A DNA stretch of 8,605 nt, taken from Candidatus Magasanikiibacteriota bacterium (GTDB lineage: Bacteria > Patescibacteriota > Patescibacteriia > Magasanikbacterales > UBA922). The notes under the pieces are model-generated. The model did no database searches. It saw only the letters and a program-made list of their open reading frames with translations, and was not told the origin of the DNA. Below are positions 1-7,112 of this stretch, piece by piece (the stretch's first letter is position 1; every line of letters begins with the position of its first letter). The stretch lies in NCBI GenBank assembly GCA_003230965.1, contig QIHL01000069.1, positions 1-8,605 on the forward strand, written 5' to 3'. A program made the translations under genes and the position numbers.

Positions 1-9
1 TACACTACA

Positions 10-15
10 TACAAT
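10..15 (+). promoter_or_regulatory. possible -10 box upstream of pilB
   Basis: TACAAT lies 19 bases before the pilB start codon and would place transcription start near base 22. The matching -35 region would fall outside the window, so this rests on one hexamer in AT-rich DNA and is weak. Confidence 0.25.
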
Positions 16-34
16 AAATCTATGTTTACTATAT

Positions 35-1762
35 ATGATTCCCAAAATAACTCTTCAACAAATTCTCACAGAAACCTCCAAGGCAGATAAAAAAACTATT
101 GCAAGCTACCTTGAAAAAGCAAAAAAAGCTAATCAACCATTGGAAGAATATGTCATTGAACAAAAAATTATTTCTGAAAAAAAACTCTATCATGCTGCTG
201 CAGATGTATTGGGCTTTTCGTTCGTGCCACTTTCTGGAGAAAAAATTAACAAAAAAATTCTCAATCTTATTCCAGAACCATTGGCAGAAACACATAAAAT
301 GGTTGCATTTACAAAAGATGGCAACTCGCTGAAAGTCGCGGCACTTGACCCAACTGATATTCAAACAATTGAATTTATTAAGAGAAAAACAAAATTGGAC
401 GTAGATGTTTCCATGACAACACCAACAGCAATGCGTGGTGCGTTACGCCAATATCATGATGACCTGCAACAAGAAATTAAAATTCAAATGCTGACTACAG
501 AAGAAAAGAACGACCCAAATACATTAAAAAAAGCAGCAGAGGAATTGCCAGTTATAAATATAGTCAACAGCATTTTAGAACATGCAATCTACGAGAATGC
601 TAGCGACATTCATATTGAACCAACTGACACTGGAGTGGTTGTACGTTATCGCATTGATGGTATATTGCATCAGGTTATGGAACTACCAAAAAGTGTAGAG
701 AATGGTATGGCAGCGCGTATCAAAATTTTGGCACATCTAAAAATTGACGAACACATGCTACCGCAGGATGGTCGTTTCAAGATTGCATTTAGTGATGATA
801 CATATGCATTTCGTGTATCACTTATCCCTGTCTACAATGGAGAAAAAATTGTCATGCGTTTACTTCACGAGGGTGCCAAACCACTAAGCCTTGGTGAACT
901 CGGATTACTGCCACAGGCAAAGGCTCTGCTAGAAAGCTCAATAAAAAAACCACATGGCATGGTACTAGTTACAGGACCAACTGGATCTGGAAAAACAACA
1001 ACGTTGTACTCAATTCTAGGTATTCTTAATACACCAGATGTCAACATATGTACAATTGAAGATCCAATTGAATATCATGTTTCTGGAATCAATCAAAGTC
1101 AAATCAATCCAAAGGCTGGATTTACATTCGCCAGCGGTCTTCGTGCTTTTTTGCGTCAGGATCCTGACATTATTATGGTCGGAGAAATACGTGACCATGA
1201 AACTGCGGAAATTGCAATTCATTCAGCGATGACTGGACACCTTGTGCTTTCCACTTTGCACACGAATGATGCAGCGACTACACTACCACGTTTAATTGAC
1301 ATGCAGATTCCAACATTCCTAATTGCTTTTACTACTAACGTAATTATTGGTCAGCGTTTGGTCAGAAAAATTTGTACTGAATGTAAAAAAGAATATACAC
1401 TAGACAAAAAAGAATTAGAACAACTACAAAAATTGAATGGGGAACAAAATATAACTACACTGTTTGAACAACAAAAAATTAATCTGTCAACAAAAGAAAA
1501 AAAACTTGGTACAATTACCTTTTATCGTGGACAAGGGTGCAGTAGATGCAATGAATCTGGATACAAAGGACGCATAGGAATTTATGAAGTGCTTGATATT
1601 GATGAACATATTGAAGAATTAATAAGCCAACGTGCTGATGCCAAACAAATAAATACATACGCCATTAAAAACGGCATGATTACTATGTTTCAAGATGGAC
1701 TTGTCAAAGCAAAACAAGGTATTACTACAATTGAAGAAGTATTGCGTACGACGAGAGAATAG
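35..1762 (+). CDS. pilB: PilB/GspE-type type IV pilus assembly ATPase
   Basis: Cytoplasmic hexameric ATPase that drives pilin polymerisation by turning the membrane platform PilC. The 575-residue product has the full family layout: an N-terminal MshEN/T2SSE-N-like domain (about 1-140), then the N2 domain with ASDIHIEP (189-196), and the RecA-like core. Visible motifs are Walker A GPTGSGKT (314-321), Asp box IEDPIEY (341-347), Walker B region DPDIIMVGEIRD (376-387) and His box GHLVLSTLHTNDA (401-413). The zinc-binding tetracysteine of extension ATPases is present as C447-x2-C450 and C502-x2-C505; it argues for PilB/GspE rather than the retraction ATPase PilT, which lacks it and is much shorter. 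All catalytic elements look intact. The ATG at 35 is used; no Shine-Dalgarno sequence precedes it. The gene is followed by a 141-base gap and a separate promoter, so it is probably not the first gene of the pilC operon, though read-through is possible. Confidence 0.96.
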   Translation: MIPKITLQQILTETSKADKKTIASYLEKAKKANQPLEEYVIEQKIISEKKLYHAAADVLGFSFVPLSGEKINKKILNLIPEPLAETHKMVAFTKDGNSLKVAALDPTDIQTIEFIKRKTKLDVDVSMTTPTAMRGALRQYHDDLQQEIKIQMLTTEEKNDPNTLKKAAEELPVINIVNSILEHAIYENASDIHIEPTDTGVVVRYRIDGILHQVMELPKSVENGMAARIKILAHLKIDEHMLPQDGRFKIAFSDDTYAFRVSLIPVYNGEKIVMRLLHEGAKPLSLGELGLLPQAKALLESSIKKPHGMVLVTGPTGSGKTTTLYSILGILNTPDVNICTIEDPIEYHVSGINQSQINPKAGFTFASGLRAFLRQDPDIIMVGEIRDHETAEIAIHSAMTGHLVLSTLHTNDAATTLPRLIDMQIPTFLIAFTTNVIIGQRLVRKICTECKKEYTLDKKELEQLQKLNGEQNITTLFEQQKINLSTKEKKLGTITFYRGQGCSRCNESGYKGRIGIYEVLDIDEHIEELISQRADAKQINTYAIKNGMITMFQDGLVKAKQGITTIEEVLRTTRE

Positions 1763-1845
1763 ATGACTTTTGCATATCTCTTTTTTAGTTCCCTATTTTT
1801 TTATTTTAGTCTACAGGACGAAAGAAAAACGTAGCGAGTAAAAAG

Positions 1846-1874
1846 CTGACGACACAAACAAAAAATGTTATACT
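1846..1874 (+). promoter_or_regulatory. promoter of the pilC-M-N-O operon
   Basis: CTGACG (1846-1851) and TATACT (1869-1874) are 17 bases apart, and TGT just before the -10 makes it an extended -10 (TGnTATACT). Transcription would start near 1881, giving a leader of roughly 20 bases before the pilC ATG at 1904. It sits in the only sizeable gap between pilus genes and no other good promoter is seen between 1904 and 6767, so it probably serves the whole downstream operon. Confidence 0.7.
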
Positions 1875-1903
1875 AGCAAAGTGTTAGATGCACTAATTTT
1901 AGT

Positions 1904-3019
1904 ATGTCAAAAAAAGAACATAAATTTTCACAATTTGAACAAAAAATGAATGAATGGATCATTGATCACCTTACAACGATTCCTTTTATTGAAAAGATTT
2001 TTTTTATTGATCATTTACGCGTGATGATTCATGCTGGATTGTCCTTGGTAGAAGCATTAACAGTTTTAGAAAAAGAATCTGCAAACAAAAAATTCAAAAA
2101 AATTGTTAGTGGTATAAAAAAAGATGTAGAAACAGGTCAACAATTAAGCGACGTACTTGCAAAATTTCCAAAAGTATTTCCACAAACCTATGTTAAAATG
2201 ATTCGTGCAGGAGAAATTGCAGGACGTATGGAAGACTCACTTGAACAGGTTGCCATTCAAATGAAACGAACCAGAGAACTTACATCAAGTATTCGTGGTG
2301 CCATGATGTATCCAGCAGTGATTTTGACTGCTATGACTGCAATTGGAATTATGATGGCAGTGTATGTGCTACCACAGCTGATTACAATTTTTGACCAATA
2401 CCACGCAAAATTGCCATTGGCAACACGTATTCTTATTGCTATTACCCACCTCATTGGCAATCCATTATATTTAAGTATTATTCTAGGAACAATCATTCTA
2501 TTTATTACTGGATTCATTGTATTACTTCGCCACTCTAGCGTTTTTCGACATGCCATACATACTATAAATTTATATATTCCAATCGCAGGACATATTATCA
2601 AACAAATTAATCTTGCAAAATTTTCTTTAACACTCTCATCCATGTTGGAAAGTACTGTCCCTATTATTGATGCAGTCCAAATTTCATCAGAAACATGCAG
2701 TAATCTACTTTACAAAGATTCATTACAAGAGGCATCAGAACTTATCAAAACTGGTACGCCTCTTTCAGAAATCTTGAAACAGTACAAAAAATTATATCCG
2801 CCCATGGTAACAGAAATGATTATGGTAGGAGAAAAATCAGGAGAAATAAATAGCTTACTCAAAAACTTGGCAGACTTCTATACTAGTGAAGTTGATAAAA
2901 CCATGATGAATTTTACTAAAATTATAGAACCTGTAATTATTATCATCATTGGTGTCGCAGTTGGTGGACTGGCAGTCGCAGTTATCATGCCAATGTACAC
3001 GTTGGTTCAAAGCTTCTAA
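1904..3019 (+). CDS. pilC: PilC/GspF-type inner-membrane platform protein
   Basis: Polytopic platform protein of the type IV pilus machine: its cytoplasmic domains dock on PilB and pass ATPase motion to the pilin subunits. The 371 residues contain two T2SSF repeats, about 33-158 and 236-364. Repeat 1 has the family signature around 100-110 (RAGEIAGRMED) and repeat 2 the matching stretch around 305-315 (MIMVGEKSGEI), the usual internal duplication. Three membrane segments are visible, about 137-157, 188-208 and 343-363, the last ending in the family-typical PMYTLVQSF-like tail. Length is slightly under the common ~400 residues because the N-terminus is short. The ATG at 1904 has no Shine-Dalgarno; it lies about 20 bases behind the predicted transcription start. 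First gene of a compact operon; the stop is one base from the pilM start. Confidence 0.95.
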   Translation: MSKKEHKFSQFEQKMNEWIIDHLTTIPFIEKIFFIDHLRVMIHAGLSLVEALTVLEKESANKKFKKIVSGIKKDVETGQQLSDVLAKFPKVFPQTYVKMIRAGEIAGRMEDSLEQVAIQMKRTRELTSSIRGAMMYPAVILTAMTAIGIMMAVYVLPQLITIFDQYHAKLPLATRILIAITHLIGNPLYLSIILGTIILFITGFIVLLRHSSVFRHAIHTINLYIPIAGHIIKQINLAKFSLTLSSMLESTVPIIDAVQISSETCSNLLYKDSLQEASELIKTGTPLSEILKQYKKLYPPMVTEMIMVGEKSGEINSLLKNLADFYTSEVDKTMMNFTKIIEPVIIIIIGVAVGGLAVAVIMPMYTLVQSF

Positions 3020-3020
3020 T

Positions 3021-4142
3021 ATGTTTATAAATCCTTTTCCAAATGCATTCGGACTAGATATTGGTGACAGATCAATAAAAGCAGTTCAACTCACAAATGT
3101 CTCTATGCGCCATAGGTCGCCCACGTTTCAATTAACAAGTGCACTTTCTATAGAACTTCCAAAAGGGCTAATTGAAAATGGAGAACTCATGAAACCCGAG
3201 GATGTTAGAAAATGCATAATTGAATTATTGAACAAAAAAAAAGGAAGACAAACAAAAAAAACTAAATCAATTCGCTCCCCGTGGGTAGTTGCAAATCTGC
3301 CAGAAACACAAGGGTTTATAAAATTGATTAGTCTGGAAAAAAATATAGCGGATATTACTGCAGAAGATGTAATCAATGAAGCGGAAAAACATGTCCCATT
3401 TGAACCGAATCAATACTATCTTGACTGGGAAATTATTCCACAGCCGAGAATGGCAATTACCACGATCTCTCATATCTTATTGGCTGCAATTCCAAAACGT
3501 ATTGCTGACAGTTATACCTATCTGTTAGAAAGTATTGGACTTGGTGTTATGGCGCTAGAAATTGAATCGCTCGCACTCACACGTGCAATGATCACGTCAA
3601 AAAAAGAATATACAGATGAAGCGCGACTCCTGCTAGACATTGGTGCTGCGAGAACAAGTTGCATTGTTTTTGATCATGACATGATTCAGTTTAGTGCCAC
3701 AATTCCGTATGCAGGCAATATTCTGGATGCAGATATTGCCACAGCATTGAAAATATCAGAAGAAAAAGCAGAAAAACAAAAGATACACTATGGTTTGGAT
3801 ATACGACATCAAAACAAAATAACTTTTACAATTTTACAAAAAGGAACAGATACACTTATTCAACATATCAAACAAGCAATTGACTTTTATTACTCACACT
3901 TTTCTAATCCAAATCGTATTACTCATATTACAATGTCTGGTGGTGGCTCTAACCTGAAACTACTCAACACAATTCTTACTGAAACGCTCGGCATTGAATG
4001 TGCTCCTGGACATGAATGGAAAAATCTTGGCGAAGGTATACCTGATGATATTGATGAAGATGTGTCGCGTGGTTTTGCTACTGCTATCGGACTCGCTTTA
4101 CGTGCAGCAGACAATCTTTTTATGAAACAAGATATTATCTAG
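3021..4142 (+). CDS. pilM: PilM-like actin-fold pilus assembly protein
   Basis: Cytoplasmic actin/FtsA-like ATPase that binds the N-terminal peptide of PilN and connects the cytoplasmic ring to the inner-membrane alignment complex. I place the start at 3021 (373 residues, MFINPFPNAFGLDIGDRS...), one base after the pilC stop; the frame is open further up to 2949 but that part overlaps pilC and has no PilM-like residues. Nucleotide-binding motifs are present: phosphate-1 FGLDIGDRSIKAVQ (10-23), phosphate-2 LLLDIGAARTSCIVF (203-217), adenosine motif SGGGSNL (306-312), and the C-terminal FATAIGLALRA helix (352-362). One local oddity is a strongly basic loop at 72-85 (KKKGRQTKKTKSIR) before the strand PWVVANLP. 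No Shine-Dalgarno; translation probably re-initiates after pilC. Confidence 0.93.
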   Translation: MFINPFPNAFGLDIGDRSIKAVQLTNVSMRHRSPTFQLTSALSIELPKGLIENGELMKPEDVRKCIIELLNKKKGRQTKKTKSIRSPWVVANLPETQGFIKLISLEKNIADITAEDVINEAEKHVPFEPNQYYLDWEIIPQPRMAITTISHILLAAIPKRIADSYTYLLESIGLGVMALEIESLALTRAMITSKKEYTDEARLLLDIGAARTSCIVFDHDMIQFSATIPYAGNILDADIATALKISEEKAEKQKIHYGLDIRHQNKITFTILQKGTDTLIQHIKQAIDFYYSHFSNPNRITHITMSGGGSNLKLLNTILTETLGIECAPGHEWKNLGEGIPDDIDEDVSRGFATAIGLALRAADNLFMKQDII

Positions 4143-4143
4143 T

Positions 4144-4692
4144 ATGTTTCCAACTCGCCTAAATCTAATACCACCAGATAAAAAACGTCGCATACACAAG
4201 ATTATTATTTTTCAATCAATAAAAAATTTCTTTGAACTACTGCTTATTATTGCATGCCTCGGAGGTATAGTATTGCTCGGATCAGAAATGATATTACAAG
4301 AACGATATAATGATCTCACACTAAACATTGTGTCACTCAATAATAGAAATATGTCCGCAAACCGACAAATCAATGCAATAAACAGACGGATAAAAGAAAT
4401 CAATAACATCCAAAGTATGTATATTGTTTGGACGCCAATACTTACTCAATTGGCAGCAGGAGTTCCTTCCGGTGTAGTGCTCTCAACCATGGATATAAAT
4501 GCAAAAACAAAAAAACTATCGCTTACAGGACATGCTGACACACGTGATGACCTACTACTTTTTCAACGTAATCTGCAGACCAATAACTGTCCAAATATTC
4601 TTTGTGTAGATACACTTCCAATTCCACCATCGCTCCTAACACAACAACAAGATATTAACTTTCATCTCAAAGCAACAATGACCAAAAAATAA
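4144..4692 (+). CDS. pilN: PilN-like inner-membrane pilus alignment protein
   Basis: Bitopic membrane protein of the PilMNO alignment complex. The 182-residue product begins with MFPTRLNLIPPDKK; the N-x-I/L-x-P sequence (residues 7-11, NLIPP) corresponds to the conserved PilN tail that inserts into the groove of PilM. One TM helix follows at about 29-50, then a helical/coiled-coil stretch (52-90) and a small alpha/beta domain (95-178) of the PilN/ferredoxin-like type outside the membrane. Two cysteines (149 and 154) lie close together in the outer domain and could form a disulfide, which is inference. The start is one base after the pilM stop (TAG-T-ATG) with no Shine-Dalgarno. Recognition rests on the N-terminal motif, topology and the position directly behind pilM. 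Confidence 0.88.
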   Translation: MFPTRLNLIPPDKKRRIHKIIIFQSIKNFFELLLIIACLGGIVLLGSEMILQERYNDLTLNIVSLNNRNMSANRQINAINRRIKEINNIQSMYIVWTPILTQLAAGVPSGVVLSTMDINAKTKKLSLTGHADTRDDLLLFQRNLQTNNCPNILCVDTLPIPPSLLTQQQDINFHLKATMTKK

Positions 4693-4696
4693 TACT

Positions 4697-5257
4697 ATGG
4701 CACGACTCTCTATTAAAAAGAAAAATTATCTGCTTATTACCGTAACAGCCCTTGCGATTATTGTTGTATACATGTTGATTATCAACCCAACAATCCAAAA
4801 AATACAACACCTAGAAAATTCTATCTCTAATGATGAAAACTCAATTAACGGCAATATAACAAAAATTCAACTGCTACAAAAATCCATAACACGACTCAAA
4901 GATGTAACTGAACAGATGCAAAATATGAATCAAGTTACTATAAACAAAAATGCTGAACTTAATCTTATCACTAACTTGGAAAAGCTTGCAAAAAATAATA
5001 ACGTGGCACAACACTTAGATTTAACGATTGTTGATGTCGCCAGTCAAAAAAATATCCCAGCCAATAAACGCATGCCATATGACAAATTTACATTTCATAT
5101 CTCTGGAACTTTTCAGCAACTGATTACGTACATTTATACATTGCAACACCAATCTTTTTATATACTCATAGATGAAATTACATGGAGTAGTAACAAAAAA
5201 GGAATCATAAATGCATCATTTAATGGCCGAGTATATTTGACACAAAATACATTATGA
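4697..5257 (+). CDS. pilO: PilO-like inner-membrane pilus alignment protein
   Basis: 186 residues with the PilO plan: a short basic cytoplasmic tail (MARLSIKKKN), one TM helix at about 11-30, a coiled-coil region (about 33-80) and an alpha/beta domain (about 85-186). PilO pairs with PilN through coiled coil and ferredoxin-like domain to form the periplasmic or extracellular part of the alignment complex. Sequence identity to well-studied PilO proteins is not obvious by eye, so the call depends on topology and on gene order pilM-pilN-this gene. It starts four bases after the pilN stop and its TGA stop overlaps the next start in ATGA, implying translational coupling with the following small gene. 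Confidence 0.82.
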   Translation: MARLSIKKKNYLLITVTALAIIVVYMLIINPTIQKIQHLENSISNDENSINGNITKIQLLQKSITRLKDVTEQMQNMNQVTINKNAELNLITNLEKLAKNNNVAQHLDLTIVDVASQKNIPANKRMPYDKFTFHISGTFQQLITYIYTLQHQSFYILIDEITWSSNKKGIINASFNGRVYLTQNTL

Positions 5258-5637
5258 AACTGACTTTCCTTAGAAAAAAACCCTCAAGGCTTCCGTTAAG
5301 TCAAGAATATCAGCACTATACAGAGCTACGCATTTTTACGTGGATTGGCATTGGAATTATTGTTACATCTGTTGGCATCATCGGGTGGTTCATATATGCC
5401 CACGTTTATCAAACAATTGATCGCGTAGATGCACTAACCTTTATCCAAGCCGATCCAACACTTGAACCAATCAACTTTCATCTGTACAATACTATAACAG
5501 ATGCGTGGAATACAAAAATGACTAAAACACTTACAATAAATACAACAACCATTCGCAATCCATTTATTACTCCTTTATCAGCATCAACAACAAGTACACC
5601 TGTAATTACAACCACACAAACAACAAAAACACTATAA
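5254..5637 (+). CDS. small single-TM protein in the PilP position of the pilus operon
   Basis: 127 residues: a basic cytoplasmic tail with ~27 residues, one TM helix at about 28-49, a short outer segment, and a Thr/Ser-rich end (about 109-127, over half Thr). There is no lipobox, so it is not a standard PilP lipoprotein. However, TIRNPFITPL (99-108) resembles the R-D-P-F element found in PilP and GspC-like proteins at the entry of their homology region, here with Asn for Asp and without the beta-domain that normally follows. It could be a reduced PilP analogue or a lineage-specific partner of PilN/PilO. It overlaps pilO by four bases (ATGA) and the methyltransferase follows five bases after its stop, so it is firmly inside the operon. 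The protein-coding call is secure; the role is inference. Confidence 0.75.
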   Translation: MKLTFLRKKPSRLPLSQEYQHYTELRIFTWIGIGIIVTSVGIIGWFIYAHVYQTIDRVDALTFIQADPTLEPINFHLYNTITDAWNTKMTKTLTINTTTIRNPFITPLSASTTSTPVITTTQTTKTL

Positions 5638-5642
5638 TACTT

Positions 5643-6767
5643 ATGAAACTACTATTTACACTCGGACGCGAACCAATTATCTCAATAGAAGAAATACATG
5701 CAGTGTGCACTACACTCGGTATTTCATATACCATTCTTTTAAAAAATAATAACCAATTAATTATTGAGACAGAAAAAAACTGCAATCCCACCGTACTCAT
5801 GAATCGTTTAGGTGGAACAATAAAAATAAGTGAACTTATCCCAAAGAAAAAAACACCAGTAGAAACTATTACTGATGCACTGCAAAAAAATATAGACGGT
5901 AAAATTCACTTTTCTGTTTCAGGAGATAAAAATAAATATGTGGCTATTGCTACCAAAAAGCAACTAAAGGATCATGGGCTGTCAGTGCGCTACATTGCAC
6001 CAAAAAATACTGCAACTATTCTACACAACAATCTTGTGACACGAGAATCTGACTTTACCGTTATAGACGAAAATGTATATGTTACCCGCGCAATTCAACC
6101 GATGGAAGATTTTGCTAATAGAGATTACAAACGTCCATGCATTGATAGCAAAAGTGGTATGCTTCCACCAAAACTTGCTAGAACACTTGTAAATCTGACA
6201 TACAAAAATACAGAAGCTACTATTCTAGATCCATTCTGTGGATCTGGAACACTCTTGATGGAGGCGGTTGTTATGGGATTTACGCATATTATTGGATCTG
6301 ACATATCAAAAGAAGCTGTTGAGGATAGTAAAAAAAATCTTAGTTGGTTGCAAGATAATCTCAAATTTTCAACATCCAATCTACAAATTATTCAAAGTGA
6401 AGTGCATAAACTTGAAAAAATACTTCCATCAAACTCTATAGATGCTATTGCGACAGAACCATACATGGGACAACCGTTATGCGGAAATAAAAAAATGGAA
6501 ACTGTACAAAAACAAATACATGAATTAGCGACACTTTATACTAATGCATTTCGTGTATTTCATTCAATTTTGAAAAAAGATGGTGTCATAATTTTCATTA
6601 TTCCAGAATTCCATATAAAAAATACAATAATCCATGTTGATTGTGTAAAAAAAATAGAAACAATAGGTTTTGAACTCCTACCGTGGTCAAAAGACCAAGA
6701 ACATCTTACATACCATCGTCCAAACCAATACATAGCACGTACAATTTGGCGATTTATAAAAAAATAA
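5643..6767 (+). CDS. Trm11/UPF0020-like RNA methyltransferase
   Basis: Predicted SAM-dependent methyltransferase of the Trm11/TrmG10 group, whose studied members methylate guanosine N2 at position 10 of tRNA. The 374 residues split into an N-terminal part (about 1-150) that may be a THUMP/NFLD-like RNA-binding region, and a Rossmann domain (about 170-374). The linker RDYKRPCIDSKSGMLPPKLA (160-179) matches the RP...G(S/M)xPxLA element before the catalytic domain in this group. Motif I is LDPFCGSGTLL (195-205), the acidic SAM-ribose position is in GSDIS (218-222), and the motif IV position reads ATEPYMG (270-276) instead of the usual (N/D)PPYG. The protein ends with YHRPNQYIARTIWRF. It is the last gene of the pilus operon, five bases after the preceding stop. 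Substrate is not known; tRNA is the likely one from family membership. Confidence 0.85.
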   Translation: MKLLFTLGREPIISIEEIHAVCTTLGISYTILLKNNNQLIIETEKNCNPTVLMNRLGGTIKISELIPKKKTPVETITDALQKNIDGKIHFSVSGDKNKYVAIATKKQLKDHGLSVRYIAPKNTATILHNNLVTRESDFTVIDENVYVTRAIQPMEDFANRDYKRPCIDSKSGMLPPKLARTLVNLTYKNTEATILDPFCGSGTLLMEAVVMGFTHIIGSDISKEAVEDSKKNLSWLQDNLKFSTSNLQIIQSEVHKLEKILPSNSIDAIATEPYMGQPLCGNKKMETVQKQIHELATLYTNAFRVFHSILKKDGVIIFIIPEFHIKNTIIHVDCVKKIETIGFELLPWSKDQEHLTYHRPNQYIARTIWRFIKK

Positions 6768-6864
6768 AAAACACCAATTATGTAAACTGTACCTCCAAAA
6801 GTGGACACGGTTTTTTATTTTGTGTCCGTTAAAAGGGGTACAGTTCAATGATAGAGGTGTTTTT
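6766..6864. terminator. bidirectional terminator-like long hairpin
   Basis: AAAAACACC (6767-6775) pairs perfectly with GGTGTTTTT (6856-6864), followed inward by ATTAT (6777-6781) with ATGAT (6848-6852, one G-U pair) and then AACTGTACC (6785-6793) with GGTACAGTT (6837-6845). A T-rich stretch follows the hairpin on each strand. It lies between the methyltransferase stop (6767) and the stop of the convergent small gene (6881), exactly where a shared terminator is expected. Confidence 0.7.
6785..6845. repeat. MITE-like inverted repeat with insertion-sequence-like ends
   Basis: A 61-base palindromic unit. The two ends, read inward from TGTACC on each side (6788-6808 on the plus strand and 6842-6822 on the minus strand), agree at 14 of 21 positions, with the identical blocks TGTACC and GGACAC at both extremes. 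TGTAC followed about ten bases later by GGAC is reminiscent of IS3-family (IS150-like) terminal repeats. The span between the GGACAC blocks is only 13 bases, so no transposase is inside. No target-site duplication is visible; the flanks are AAC and GTT, extending the palindrome instead. It may be a solo pair of IS ends or simply the inner stem of the terminator. Confidence 0.4.
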
Positions 6865-6880
6865 CTATTTCTAAACTAAC

Positions 6881-7009
6881 TTATACCGACGTTGGACCAG
6901 CGAAGAGAAAAATAATAATAAACAATATAATTCCTGCAAGTAAATAATAGTATACGAGTTGAAAAGGTTGTTCTCCAGCAACTGGAAAATTTTGTTTTTT
7001 CTGTTGCAT
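6881..7009 (-). CDS. small single-TM membrane protein, hypothetical
   Basis: A 42-residue reading frame from ATG at 7009 to TAA at 6883-6881. The start is MQQKKQNFPVAGEQP, a polar and basic tail, followed by a hydrophobic helix at about 19-37 (VYYYLLAGIILF and onward) and a short end AGPTSV. By the positive-inside rule the N-terminus is cytoplasmic. It is too short to assign to a family and I do not recognise it. Support for it being real: a near-consensus promoter 66 to 94 bases upstream on the same strand, a terminator just beyond its stop, and a well-formed TM helix. There is no Shine-Dalgarno; the leader before ATG is A/T only, as for the other genes here. Confidence 0.6.
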   Translation of the reverse strand: MQQKKQNFPVAGEQPFQLVYYYLLAGIILFIIIFLFAGPTSV

Positions 7010-7074
7010 ATTTTTATTTTTTTATTTATTTTTGTAATTTATAAAACTACAATTGCTAACAAGATAACATACAT

Positions 7075-7103
7075 ATAATAGCACAAAAAATGCCTTTTGT
7101 CAA
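7075..7103 (-). promoter_or_regulatory. strong minus-strand promoter of the 42-residue protein
   Basis: On the minus strand TTGACA (7103-7098) is a perfect -35 and TATTAT (7080-7075) the -10, 17 bases apart, with TGC directly before the -10 (extended -10). Transcription would start near 7068, about 60 bases before the ATG at 7009. This is the best sigma-70-type promoter in the window. Confidence 0.75.
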
Positions 7104-7112
7104 TGGCATTTT
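7087..7112. promoter_or_regulatory. operator-like palindrome centred on the -35 box
   Basis: AAAATGCC (7087-7094) and GGCATTTT (7105-7112) are perfect 8-base inverted arms with a 10-base spacer. On the minus strand that spacer (ATTGACAAAA) holds the whole -35 hexamer. The geometry suits a dimeric repressor or activator site. It could also act as a hairpin terminator for transcripts from either side, but placement over the promoter favours an operator. Confidence 0.45.

Noticed and set aside
1763..1845. Terminator after pilB
   Set aside because: Two T-rich runs are present (about 1781-1787, 1796-1806), but no convincing GC stem precedes them, so termination there cannot be claimed.
2949..3020. 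Upstream extension of pilM to an earlier start
   Set aside because: It overlaps the pilC end by 71 bases and the added 24 residues are a frame shadow; the ATG at 3021 gives the family-typical N-terminus right before FGLDIGDRS.
7053..7079. Plus-strand TTGCTA...TATAAT as a promoter
   Set aside because: Spacing is only 15 bases, no gene follows on the plus strand, and the same bases belong to the better minus-strand promoter.
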